From: Myxococcales bacterium
GTDB taxonomy: Bacteria; Myxococcota_A; Polyangia; Polyangiales; Ga0077539
DNA length: 63,877 nt
Reading direction: 5' to 3'
NCBI GenBank assembly: GCA_016793325.1
Contig: JAEUKI010000064.1
Location: 1-63,877 of the forward strand
The position numbers and the translations under genes were made by a program. This document shows, piece after piece, positions 27,326-35,708 of the stretch. The notes under the pieces were generated by a model. It worked only from the letters and a program-made list of their open reading frames with translations. It did no database searches and had not been told where the DNA came from. Positions within the stretch are counted from its first letter, which is position 1. Each line of letters begins with the position of its first letter.

Positions 27326-28303
27326 ATGACTCGCCCCAAAGCCAATGTCGGTCACACGTACAGCGCGGTGGTCGCGCGCGCGACCGAGCCCGTCTCGCTC
27401 GCGCGGTGGCTCGCGGAGACGTACACGCACAGCGACGAGCCCGCGTGGCGTTCGCGCTTGGAAGCGGGCGAGATCGACGTGGACGGTGTCCGCGCAGAAG
27501 TGACCGCGACGGTCGCGGCGGGGCAGCGCGTCGACTGGCGACGGCCGCCGTGGATCGAGCCCGAGGCGAACCGATCGTACGAGCTCGTATACGCCGACGA
27601 CGACCTCGTGGTGGTGGACAAGCCGAGCGGGCTGCCGACGCTTCCTGGTGCCGGTTTTCAAGAGAACACCCTGCTCAGCGTCGTGCGCGAGGATCACCCG
27701 GAGGCGGACCCCGTTCATCGGCTCGGGCGCGGGACGTCGGGGCTCGTCGTGTTCGCGAAGACCGAGCGCGCCCGCGCGGGGCTCACGCGGGCGCTTCGCG
27801 AGCACGCGGTCGACAAGCGATATCGCGCGAGGATCGTCGGCGCGCCGCCGTGGGATACGCTGGAGATCACCACGCCGATCGCGCCTGTGTCGCACGCGAG
27901 GCTCGGGGAGGTGTTCGCCGCGCGGCCCGACGGACGGCCCGCGCGATCGATCGCGACGACGGTGACGCGAGGGTTTGAGTCGCTCGTGGACGTTCGGATC
28001 TTCACGGGACGCCCGCACCAGATCCGGATTCACCTCGCGTCCGTCGGGCACCCGCTCGCGGGAGACCCGCTCTACGCGCCCGGTGGGACAGCGCGGCACG
28101 ACGCGGTCCCCGGCGACCTCGGCTACGCGCTGCGCGCCTGGCGAATCGCCTTCGCGCACCCGGTCGACGGTCGGGCGTTGTCGTTCGAGCTGGCGCTTCC
28201 TCCCGCGCTCAGCGACGGCTCGGGCGACGATCGTGCCGCCGACGGTGATCGAGCGGACGCGACGAGGGAATCGCAGGATTCAACGAGATCACACTTCGAA
28301 TAA
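27326..28303 (+). CDS. RluA-family pseudouridine-synthase-like protein lacking the usual catalytic Asp
   Basis: A 325-residue protein of the RluA/TruA-like fold. Family motifs are clear: LVVVDKPSGLPTLPG, HRLGRGTSGLVVFAKT, KRYRARIVG, GRPHQIRIHLASVGHPLAGD and DPLY. In RluA enzymes the motif is HRLD-x-x-TSG, where Asp is the invariant catalytic nucleophile; here codon 27725-27727 is GGG, giving Gly134. The surrounding motif is intact and there is no frameshift. An S4-like segment precedes (SRLEAGEIDVDGVR). It may belong to an HRLGRGTSG subfamily, be an RNA-binding pseudo-enzyme, or use another residue. The C-terminal ~35 residues are acidic and disordered. Confidence 0.85.
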   Translation: MTRPKANVGHTYSAVVARATEPVSLARWLAETYTHSDEPAWRSRLEAGEIDVDGVRAEVTATVAAGQRVDWRRPPWIEPEANRSYELVYADDDLVVVDKPSGLPTLPGAGFQENTLLSVVREDHPEADPVHRLGRGTSGLVVFAKTERARAGLTRALREHAVDKRYRARIVGAPPWDTLEITTPIAPVSHARLGEVFAARPDGRPARSIATTVTRGFESLVDVRIFTGRPHQIRIHLASVGHPLAGDPLYAPGGTARHDAVPGDLGYALRAWRIAFAHPVDGRALSFELALPPALSDGSGDDRAADGDRADATRESQDSTRSHFE

Positions 28304-28353
28304 ACCGAAACATACGAAACGATCATTCGGCTTCTGTCATCAAAGGGAAGAGC

Positions 28354-29832
28354 ATGGAATCGAGCACGAGCGAGCCAACACGAATCACCGTCGCCGAAGG
28401 CGACGGCATCGGACCCGAGATCACGACAGCGGTCTTGCGCATCCTCGACGCGGCGGGCTGCGGCCTCTCGTACGAGCGGATCTCCGTCGGCGAGAAAGAG
28501 TATCTGCGCGGAGAAAACAGCGGGATCAGCAAGGACGCGTGGGCGGTGCTGCGGCGCAACCCGCTGTTTCTGAAGGGGCCGATCACGACGCCGCAAGGGG
28601 CGGGCTACAAGAGCGTAAACGTCACGCTTCGAAAGACGCTGGGGCTCTTCGCCAACGTGCGGCCCTGTCGAAGCCTGCACCCGTACGTGCGCACGCAGCA
28701 CCCTGGGATGGACGTGGTCGTCGTGCGCGAAAACGAAGAGGACCTCTACGCGGGGATCGAGCACCGACAGACGACCGACGTGTTCCAGTGCTTGAAGATC
28801 GTGAGCATCCCGGGGACCGAGAAGATCATTCGGTACGCGTTCGACTATGCGTTGGCCAACGGGCGCAAGAAGGTCACGTGCCTCGTGAAGGACAACATCA
28901 TGAAGGTCACCGACGGGCTGTTTTCGGACACGTTTCGTCGGATCGGAAAGGAGTACCCCGGCCTCGCCCAAGAGGTGCAGATCATCGACATCGGCACCGC
29001 GCGCGTCGCGACGCAGCCCGGTCGATACGACGTCGTCGTCACGCTCAACCTGTACGGCGACATCCTCAGCGACGTCACCGCGGAGCTCTCCGGGAGCGTC
29101 GGGATGGCGGGCAGCGCCAACGTGGGAGACCACCTCGCGATGTTCGAAGCGATCCACGGGAGCGCGCCGGACATCGCGGGGCTCGACGCGGCGAACCCGA
29201 GCGGGCTGCTCAACGCGGCGTGCATGCTCCTCGTGCACGCGGGCAAGGGCGCGCAGGCAGAGCTCGTGCAAAACGCCTGGCTCTCGACGCTCGAAGACGG
29301 CGTTCACACCGCGGACATCTACCGTGAAGGGCTGTCGAAGCAGCGGGTCGGGACGCGTGCGTTCGCGGACGCTGTGATCGCGCGGCTCGGGCGCGCCCCG
29401 CGCGAGCTCGTGGCCGCCAAGGCGAGCGGTGAGCCGATGCCGCGCTACACGTACAAGCGCGCTTCACCGCGCAAAGACCTGTGTGGAATCGACGTGTTCG
29501 TCTGCGACGAGCGCAGCGCGCCCGACGAGCTCGCGGCGAAGATCCGCGCGGCGGCGGGCGACATCCTGCAGCTCAAGCTCATCACCAACCGCGGCGTGAA
29601 GGTCTGGCCCGAGGGCTTCGCAGAGACGTTCTGCACGGACCACTGGCGATGCCGCTTCGTCGGACCGAGCGTGAAGATTCACGAGTCGAAAGCCACGTAC
29701 GAAGTGATCTCGCCCCAGAAGATCATCGCGCTTCTGTCCGCCCTCGAAGAGAACGGGATCGAAGTGGTCAAGACCGAGAACTTGTACTTGTTCGACGGCG
29801 TCCGAGGCTTCTCGCTCGGTCAGGGCGAGTAG
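28354..29832 (+). CDS. icd: Isocitrate dehydrogenase, Thermus/Rickettsia-type
   Basis: A 492-residue enzyme of the TCA cycle that oxidises isocitrate to 2-oxoglutarate. The beta-decarboxylating dehydrogenase core shows EGDGIGPEI, substrate-binding Ser/Asn/Arg in KSVNVTLRK, VRENEEDLYAGIEH, KDNIMKVTDG and NLYGDILSDVTAELSGSVG. A ~140-residue C-terminal extension (about 350-492, KDLCGIDVFVCD ... LYLFDGVRGFSLGQGE) is typical of the long IDH of Thermus and Rickettsia rather than E. coli Icd (416 aa). Cofactor choice (NADP expected for this group) is inferred. ATG 28354 follows AAGGGAAGAGC at good spacing. It ends 12 bp from the convergent SRPBCC gene. Confidence 0.92.
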   Translation: MESSTSEPTRITVAEGDGIGPEITTAVLRILDAAGCGLSYERISVGEKEYLRGENSGISKDAWAVLRRNPLFLKGPITTPQGAGYKSVNVTLRKTLGLFANVRPCRSLHPYVRTQHPGMDVVVVRENEEDLYAGIEHRQTTDVFQCLKIVSIPGTEKIIRYAFDYALANGRKKVTCLVKDNIMKVTDGLFSDTFRRIGKEYPGLAQEVQIIDIGTARVATQPGRYDVVVTLNLYGDILSDVTAELSGSVGMAGSANVGDHLAMFEAIHGSAPDIAGLDAANPSGLLNAACMLLVHAGKGAQAELVQNAWLSTLEDGVHTADIYREGLSKQRVGTRAFADAVIARLGRAPRELVAAKASGEPMPRYTYKRASPRKDLCGIDVFVCDERSAPDELAAKIRAAAGDILQLKLITNRGVKVWPEGFAETFCTDHWRCRFVGPSVKIHESKATYEVISPQKIIALLSALEENGIEVVKTENLYLFDGVRGFSLGQGE

Positions 29833-29844
29833 GCGGCCTCCGCG

Positions 29845-30402
29845 TCACGCCGCGAGCTTCTCGGCGGCAGGGGCGCGCTCGGCGAGGTGCTCGTCCATGG
29901 ACGCGAGGCCCTTGTCGAAGTCCTTGCCGATCATCTTCTCCATGTTCATCACCGCGTCGAAGAGCTTCGACACGAAGGCGTTGTCGCCCTCCATGATCCA
30001 CGAGACCACCGAGCGGTCGCCCTTCGGCTCGATCGTGAAGGTCGTGGTGTTGCGCGCCTCGAACGGCTTGATGAAATGCAGGTCGATCACGACCTTCTTG
30101 TTCGGCTCGACGGCGACGATCTGCATGTTGCCTTCGCCGACCTTCTTGTCGCCGAGCCAGTGGTACTTGGCGCCCTCGCCCGACGCGGGTCCGTCGTAGT
30201 CGCGCTTCATGTCAGGGTCGAGCTTCTCCCACGGCGACCAGTGCGACCACTGGTGAAAATCTGCGATGAGCGCGAACGCCGCTGCTGCGTCGCCGCGGAC
30301 TTCGCGCGACCGCACGTAGCGAAACTTCGATGGACGGGACGCCACGTAGGCGAGAAACCCGAGGACGAACACTCCGAGGCCGCCGAGGATGTACATGAGC
30401 AA
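29845..30402 (-). CDS. SRPBCC-family membrane-anchored protein
   Basis: A 185-residue protein with one N-terminal membrane helix (MLMYILGGLGVFVLGFLAYV) and an SRPBCC (START/polyketide-cyclase-like) domain from about residue 30. The motif ADFHQWSHWSPWEKLDPDMK is the 'polyketide cyclase2' signature, and DLHFIKPFEARNTTTFTIEP follows the usual beta-sheet pattern. Such proteins bind hydrophobic ligands; no catalytic site is defined. The third codon is also ATG and could be the start. It converges with icd. Confidence 0.8.
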   Translation of the reverse strand: MLMYILGGLGVFVLGFLAYVASRPSKFRYVRSREVRGDAAAAFALIADFHQWSHWSPWEKLDPDMKRDYDGPASGEGAKYHWLGDKKVGEGNMQIVAVEPNKKVVIDLHFIKPFEARNTTTFTIEPKGDRSVVSWIMEGDNAFVSKLFDAVMNMEKMIGKDFDKGLASMDEHLAERAPAAEKLAA

Positions 30403-30451
30403 AGGTGATCGCAGCCCGCCCCGCGGACCGAGAAATTTTCGGCGCAGATTT

Positions 30452-31537
30452 TCAACGGTGGGGCGAGAGCTCGGTCCCTTCTGAGGTTCGTTGCGCGCGA
30501 AGCACGTGGGCCGCGCACGACTGTTCGAGGGACTCGGCGAGGACGCGAGAGTGGGTCGTGACCCAGAGCTGCGTCGTGCGCGCGGCGAACGCGATGGCCT
30601 TCGCGAGGGGAGCGATGGCCGACGAGTGCAGGCTGGACTCGGGCTCGTTGAGGGCCATGAGCGACGGCGGCCGGGGCGAATAGAGCGCGGCGAAGAGCGT
30701 GAGCAAGCGGAGCGTTCCGTCGCTCAATTCACGGGCTGCGAGGGGGCGCTGCATCCCCGCGACGTGCATCTGCAGCTCGAGCGTCCCGCGCTCGTGCGTG
30801 ATCTCGACGCGCCCTCCCCCGAGCGCCGCGCGCACGGCGTCGTCGAGCGCGCGTCCGTCGCCGTTTTCGCGGATGGTCTGCCACGCCGCCGCGAGGTTCG
30901 CTCCGTCCGCGTCGAGCACGAACGAGCGAATGGCAGTGCACGACCCGCGCGCGGGTGAGCCCGCGTCCACGCGGAGCTGATGGTAGAAGCGCCAGCGCAA
31001 GACGGTCTGTCGCAGCGCAGAGAGCACTGGATAGCGATGCGGGTCCGCGAGCTGCGAGAGGATCGACTCGCTCTGGTCGAGGGACGACGGGTACTCGACG
31101 CGCGAGCCCGTCACGTCGCGCGCGGTCGCCGCGAAGTTCGCGCGGTCGAGCACGACGTGCGAGCGGCCCTCGTCGACGACCCACGCGCGCTCGGATTTGA
31201 CCAGCGGATCGAGCGAGAACATCGAGTCCACCTCGCCGCTCCCGACGGGCAGACCGAGGGCGAGCTCGTAGGCGAAGGCCTCGTCGTCGACGCGGACGCG
31301 GACGCGGCGCGGGCCCTGCTTTTGAATTCCAGCCCACAAAACCGAGGGCATCCCGCCCTCGTCTGCGAGGGTGCGGGCGAGCGTCCCGTCGACGGCGGCG
31401 CGGACGAGGCGGAGGGACTGGTAGAGGTTGCTCTTTCCCGCGCCGTTTTCGCCGACGATCACGGTGACGTTGGACAGCGCGAGCGAGACCGCGCGAAGCG
31501 AGCGGTACCCTTCGACCTCGAGGCGAACGAGCGGCAC
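30452..31537 (-). CDS. AAA/ABC-type ATPase (RecF/SMC-like, AAA_21)
   Basis: A 361-residue ATPase with an ABC-like head: Walker A GENGAGKS at residues 29-36, LSDGTLRLL as signature loop, LMALNEPESSLH as Walker B with catalytic Glu, and an H-loop in WVTTHSR. It opens VRLEVEGYRSLRAVSLALSN, the standard start of RecF/OLD-like ATPases. GTG 31537 is chosen for that reason; an ATG at 31603 in the same frame adds 22 unlike residues. These ATPases often pair with a nuclease in defence systems, but no TOPRIM or nuclease partner is adjacent, so an orphan role is likely. Confidence 0.8.
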   Translation of the reverse strand: MPLVRLEVEGYRSLRAVSLALSNVTVIVGENGAGKSNLYQSLRLVRAAVDGTLARTLADEGGMPSVLWAGIQKQGPRRVRVRVDDEAFAYELALGLPVGSGEVDSMFSLDPLVKSERAWVVDEGRSHVVLDRANFAATARDVTGSRVEYPSSLDQSESILSQLADPHRYPVLSALRQTVLRWRFYHQLRVDAGSPARGSCTAIRSFVLDADGANLAAAWQTIRENGDGRALDDAVRAALGGGRVEITHERGTLELQMHVAGMQRPLAARELSDGTLRLLTLFAALYSPRPPSLMALNEPESSLHSSAIAPLAKAIAFAARTTQLWVTTHSRVLAESLEQSCAAHVLRAQRTSEGTELSPHR

Positions 31538-31609
31538 GACCGGTCGAGGGTAGCGTGCTACGGTCTCGCGCAGAGAGCGATGTTTTCTCGGGGCGAAACG
31601 CACGCATCG

Positions 31610-33721
31610 ATGACACGCATCGCGCTCGGCGCAGCGATGCTCGTCAGCGCGCTCGGCGGGTGCGGCAGCGCGCGGCCGCAGTCCGAACCGCCGGCGGTGC
31701 GCGCGCGGCTCCTGGCGACCTTCAACTCAACCGCGTGCGCGATCGACGAGCGAGACCGACTGTATTGTTGGGGCTTTGCGCCGGTCGATGGCGGCGTGAT
31801 CGCGACGTCGCCGACGCTCGTGACGACCGCGCCGGGCGCTGTCGAGCTGGCCGTCTTCGGCGGAGCGTATTGCGTGCGCACAGACGATGGCGTGGTGTCC
31901 TGCGGCGGCGCGAACGAGCTCGGGCAGCTCGGCGACGAGGGGCCGTCGCGGGGCGAGCTGCGCGCGGTGCCTGGCGTTCCACTGGCGAAATCGCTGCTCG
32001 CGAGCGCGCGTGGGTTTTGTGTGCTCTCGCGAGAAGATGAATTGTGGTGCTGGGGCTACGCCAATCAGCGAGGACCGACAGGGGGGCCCTTCGACGTCGT
32101 TCAGCGGAGCTACCGCGCGACGAGGATCACGCAGGATCGCTTCGAGCGCGTCGTCGGACGCGGGACGGTGTGCGCGTCGGGCGCTGGCGCTCTCAGCAAC
32201 AGAGTGTTCTGCGAGGACGCTTCGGCGATCCGCGACGCGCCGTCGTTCGCGCTCGTCGAAGTGCGAACGCTCCCCCCGCTGCCGCTCTTGTACGCGGCGC
32301 GAGGGATCGTGTGCGTCGGCGCGTCGGGGCAGGCTGCCTGCAACGAACTGCTCGCGAATTCGCAGGCGAGCGCGCTGCGGGTGGGCATCCCGCAAGACGC
32401 GACGCTGGCGCACGTCGACCCGCGCGTCCGCTGCGTCTTGCGACGCGGCGAGCTCCGCTGCTCTTCGCGGGGAACCGACGGAAACATCCCCCTCTTGATC
32501 GATAGCGCCGACGACTCGGGCTACCGCCGCGCGGCGACTCCGCCGCTCGCGAGCGCGGCGATCGAGTTTAGTTTCGGCTGCGGGCTCGAGACCAACGGGG
32601 CGATCGTGTGTTGGGGCAGCGACTACGCGGGACAGCTCGGGCAAGGCCGGGCGCGCTTCACGCCGCGACCGATGCGCGTCTCGGGGCTGAGCGGCGTTCG
32701 AGAGATGACGATCAACGGAGGCCGCTTCGAGCGCAACCTCTCGGTCGTGTTCGCTGACGAGCGAGGGCTCTTCGCCCGGCAAAACAACGGCGAAACCGAG
32801 CTCGAGCCGCTCACTGGACCGCGCGGTGCGCCGTTCAGCAACTCGTTTGTCGACCCCATCGTCGCGCCCGCGCCCCGCTCGGTGCTCACCACTGGAACGA
32901 CGGTCTGCGGACTCTTCGACGACGGTCGCTTGCGCTGCTCGCCGACCGAGGGGCGCTGGACCGAGCCGTTCGGCGCGATGACCGAGGGCGCGAGCGCATA
33001 CGCCTTCGATTGGCAGACGTTTTGTCGGCTCACGCTGTCGGGCCGCGTCGAGTGCATCGCGCACCCGACGTCTAGCGAGCGACCGAGGGACGTCCCCGAG
33101 CTCGCCAACGCGCGCGCGATCGCGTCGGGCTACGAGCGCGTGTGCGCGATCACCGCGGAGCGAACGGTCCGGTGCCTCGTGCGCCGCGTGATCGACACAC
33201 GCGGAACGGTCGAGACCCGCGTCGAGACGGCGGCCGGGATCGACGACGCGACGCACATCTTTTCATCGGGTCGGGTCGTGTGCGTCACGCGAAGCGACGG
33301 CGCGCTCTATTGCTGGGGCCAAGAGTGGGTCGCTGGACGCGCGACGAGCCAGCCGCTCGAGGCGCCGACGCGCGTCGAAGGCGTCCGCGATGTTCGCTCG
33401 ATGGCGATCTCCTCGCCGTCCCTCGAGACGCGGACGCCCGGCTACGCGTGCGCGGTCGACAGCGCGGGCGCTGTGTACTGTTGGGGAAGGAACACCCTCG
33501 GCGAGTGCGCCTCGAGCGGCGGTCGCTTCATCGAGCGCCCGACGCGCGTCGAGGGGCTCACCGCTGCGAGGTCGGTCGTCAGCAACAGCACGCAGACGTG
33601 CGCGGTGCTGGAGAGCGGCGACGTGTGGTGCTGGGGGATGACGACAGCGACGTCGACCGGCGGGATCGGCTCGATCTACACGCTCGACCGTCCGGTGCGC
33701 GTGGCGCTTCCGACCGAGTGA
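31610..33721 (+). CDS. RCC1-repeat lipoprotein
   Basis: A 703-residue exported protein. ATG 31610 gives a lipoprotein signal peptide ending in LGGC; ATG 31580 is an in-frame alternative. RCC1-type propeller blades are marked by cysteine-rich motifs such as LYCWGF, CGGANELGQLGDEG, LWCWGY, VCWGSDYAGQLGQGR, YCWGQEW, YCWGRNTLGEC and VWCWGM. At least seven blades can be seen, with paired cysteines that could be disulfide-bonded outside the cytoplasm. It resembles the many RCC1 surface proteins of Myxococcota. Function is unknown; adhesion or display is possible. A second, unrelated RCC1 lipoprotein lies at 60405. Confidence 0.85.
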   Translation: MTRIALGAAMLVSALGGCGSARPQSEPPAVRARLLATFNSTACAIDERDRLYCWGFAPVDGGVIATSPTLVTTAPGAVELAVFGGAYCVRTDDGVVSCGGANELGQLGDEGPSRGELRAVPGVPLAKSLLASARGFCVLSREDELWCWGYANQRGPTGGPFDVVQRSYRATRITQDRFERVVGRGTVCASGAGALSNRVFCEDASAIRDAPSFALVEVRTLPPLPLLYAARGIVCVGASGQAACNELLANSQASALRVGIPQDATLAHVDPRVRCVLRRGELRCSSRGTDGNIPLLIDSADDSGYRRAATPPLASAAIEFSFGCGLETNGAIVCWGSDYAGQLGQGRARFTPRPMRVSGLSGVREMTINGGRFERNLSVVFADERGLFARQNNGETELEPLTGPRGAPFSNSFVDPIVAPAPRSVLTTGTTVCGLFDDGRLRCSPTEGRWTEPFGAMTEGASAYAFDWQTFCRLTLSGRVECIAHPTSSERPRDVPELANARAIASGYERVCAITAERTVRCLVRRVIDTRGTVETRVETAAGIDDATHIFSSGRVVCVTRSDGALYCWGQEWVAGRATSQPLEAPTRVEGVRDVRSMAISSPSLETRTPGYACAVDSAGAVYCWGRNTLGECASSGGRFIERPTRVEGLTAARSVVSNSTQTCAVLESGDVWCWGMTTATSTGGIGSIYTLDRPVRVALPTE

Positions 33722-33785
33722 TCGACGCGACGGCGAACGAAGCGCGAGCTTCCTTCGGCGCGCGCGACGCTGTAACTACGGGACC

Positions 33786-34505
33786 ATGAACCTTCTTCGT
33801 TCGACCATGCTCGCGTCGCTCGCGCTCTGCGCGATCGCCTGCGGGACCCCTAGCAACAACACGCCCGACGCCAACGAGATGGACACGGGCGTCGCAGACA
33901 GCGCGTCCCCGACGGACAGCGCGACGCCGATGGACAGCGGCGCGGACGCGACGGTGGATTCGGGTACGAGCACGGACAGCAGCGTCGCGGACACGGGCGT
34001 CGCGACGGACTCGGGTGTCGCCACGGACAGCGCGAGCGGCGATGCGTGCGCGGTTCCTCCGGGCGCGGCGCCGATGCTGATGGGCCCCAACCAGTGCTCG
34101 ACGCTCGACTTCGGGCAGCCTGCGGCCAACGCGATGGACGTCCCGATGGCGATCACGTTTCGAGGCGGCGCGATTCCACCGGGAATCTACGACGCGATCG
34201 CGTACTCGCGCACGACGGGCTCTCTCATGTCGTCCTTCCGCGCGACGCTCGTGGTGGGCGCAGACCTTCGCTACACCGAGGTCCGTCAGATCACGACAAA
34301 CCCGATGAACCCCGGGCCCATCACGCGCCGCTCGGGCACGCTCATGCCGTCGGGCTCGACGCTCAACCGGACCATCACGTGCGACGGCGGCGACGCGGGC
34401 GTGGAGATGATGTCGGGCCCGTACTCCATCGAAAACCGCTGCGACAGCGTGCTTTTGCACTTCGGCACGGCGAACCTCTGGTTCACCTACCGCCGCCGTA
34501 CTTGA
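33786..34505 (+). CDS. Lipoprotein with Asp/Ser/Thr-rich spacer
   Basis: A 239-residue lipoprotein: signal peptide with lipobox AIAC19, then a ~65-residue low-complexity spacer (DSATPMDSGADATVDSG and similar), then a ~150-residue beta-rich domain with four cysteines. The spacer should hold the domain away from the membrane. No family is recognised for the domain (NQCSTLDFGQPAANAMDVPM ... ITFRGGAIPPG). It follows the RCC1 gene by 64 bp on the same strand. Confidence 0.75.
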   Translation: MNLLRSTMLASLALCAIACGTPSNNTPDANEMDTGVADSASPTDSATPMDSGADATVDSGTSTDSSVADTGVATDSGVATDSASGDACAVPPGAAPMLMGPNQCSTLDFGQPAANAMDVPMAITFRGGAIPPGIYDAIAYSRTTGSLMSSFRATLVVGADLRYTEVRQITTNPMNPGPITRRSGTLMPSGSTLNRTITCDGGDAGVEMMSGPYSIENRCDSVLLHFGTANLWFTYRRRT

Positions 34506-34530
34506 AATAGCGCACACGCAATCGAGCTGC

Positions 34531-34742
34531 GTGATGGGCGTCGGGGCGTCCGTGGCGACTTGCTCGTCAGCGCGCGGAGTGGCCCGCGACGCGAGCCTCT
34601 TGTAGGGCCTGCAACGGCCCGTGAAGCAAAGGATCGCGTCGCGGTCATGTAGCCGCTCTTGTCGACTGTGCGGGTGGTGGTCTGCCGCGGCGTAGCGCCG
34701 CGAACGCAAAGCTCGCTCGTTGGACGCCCCAACGCCGATCAC
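34531..34742. repeat. MITE-like unit with 21-bp terminal inverted repeats
   Basis: Left end GTGATGGGCGTCGGGGCGTCC (34531-34551, one base over the quoting limit when split as 20+1) matches the reverse complement of 34722-34742 at 19 of 21 positions. The interior has no coding sequence. No clear target duplication is seen. It lies 25 bp after a gene stop. Confidence 0.5.
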
Positions 34743-34868
34743 GAAGCGAGTGTATCGTAGCGCGTGCTCACGCGAAGGCGGATTCGAGTCGAGCTCTTGG
34801 CGATCGCTTCGGGAGCGTGGGGCTGCGCGTCGAACGCGACCCGCCACGCGCCTGCGTGCATCACTGGG

Positions 34869-34890
34869 GCGCCGAGATGAATCTCGGCGC
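34869..34890. repeat. REP-like palindrome (family 2), loop GA
   Basis: Arms GCGCCGAGAT and ATCTCGGCGC around GA. The identical 22-bp sequence recurs at 63788-63809. Confidence 0.8.
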
Positions 34891-34993
34891 AACGCCGCCG
34901 CTGCGCGTCGCGCGCCCGCAAAGCCGGTCGCGCAGGAGCCCTCTGTGCCGAGGCTCCTCGCGGCTTTGCGCGCGCTGCGAAGCAGCGTTCATG

Positions 34994-35015
34994 CGGCGAG
35001 ATTCATCTCGGCGCG
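34994..35015. repeat. REP-like palindrome (family 2), loop TC
   Basis: GCGGCGAGAT-tc-ATCTCGGCGC, one mismatch from the perfect copy at 63739-63760. The preceding GCAGCGTTCAT is also shared between the two loci, so the repeat unit extends beyond the hairpin. Confidence 0.75.
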
Positions 35016-35114
35016 TCTGATCCATCGCGGCGCACTTGCCCGTTGCGCAATCGGTCATGGCCGTTGCGCGATCGGTCAACGAAGCTCGTTGAGCTCGCGC
35101 GTAGGACTGACGCG

Positions 35115-35708
35115 ATGAAGACCGAAACCATCGCCGCGCTCGCCGTCGCCGTCGCGACGCACGCGAGCGCTGCCAGGGCACAAGCTCCCGCCGGCGCGCC
35201 TCCCCCAACGGACGCGCGCGCACCGACGAGCCGACACTCGATCGAAGCGAGCGTCTATCTGCACCAGCTCGTGCATCCCGGAGCGCAAGTCGGCTACTCG
35301 TATCGACTGCTCTCGACGGCCGATGAGGTTCACTCGCTGATCGTCGGCGTCGACGTGGGAACGTACGTGTGGCTCCGCCATTCGATCGGCGTGTTCGTGC
35401 TTCCTCGCGTAGGGTATCGACTGCGCACGCCCGGCGGCTTTCACGCAGAGGTCAACATGCACGCGGGCTACCTGCAGGGCGTGCTCGCGAGCGAGTCGTT
35501 CGACGTGGTCGACGGCGCGGTGGTGGCGTCGGGTCGCGCGGGCTATCCGTACGCGTACCTCGGTCCGTCTGCGGGCGTCGGCTACGCGATTCGCGCGATA
35601 CGCGTGACGCCCTTCGCGCGCATCGGCGTGCAGTGGCAGCTCCCGGTGTTCGATCAATCGCTGATGCGCCTCGTGGCGGCGGTCGGCGCGGAGGTGGCGT
35701 TTCGATGA
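35115..35708 (+). CDS. Exported beta-barrel-like envelope protein
   Basis: A 197-residue protein with a Sec signal peptide (MKTETIAALAVAVATHASAARA-QA) and a Pro/Ala-rich linker. Alternating amphipathic strands end in aromatic residues, as in small outer-membrane barrels (SIEASVYLHQLVHPGAQVGY, FVLPRVGYRLR, RIGVQWQLPVF, VGAEVAFR at the C-terminus). The terminal ...AFR with an aromatic residue near the end is compatible with outer-membrane insertion. Its stop overlaps the next start as ATGA, so the hydrolase gene is translationally coupled. No enzyme motif. Confidence 0.65.
   Translation: MKTETIAALAVAVATHASAARAQAPAGAPPPTDARAPTSRHSIEASVYLHQLVHPGAQVGYSYRLLSTADEVHSLIVGVDVGTYVWLRHSIGVFVLPRVGYRLRTPGGFHAEVNMHAGYLQGVLASESFDVVDGAVVASGRAGYPYAYLGPSAGVGYAIRAIRVTPFARIGVQWQLPVFDQSLMRLVAAVGAEVAFR

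Larger units (their letters stand above)
34506..35114. other. 609-bp intergenic block with a MITE-like unit and REP-like repeats
   Basis: No gene is supported. Two different repeat units are present: a 213-bp stretch bounded by inverted repeats (34531-34742), and two GCGCCGAGAT-type palindromes (34869-34890 and 34994-35015). The latter belong to the family seen at the right end of the window. Confidence 0.65.
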
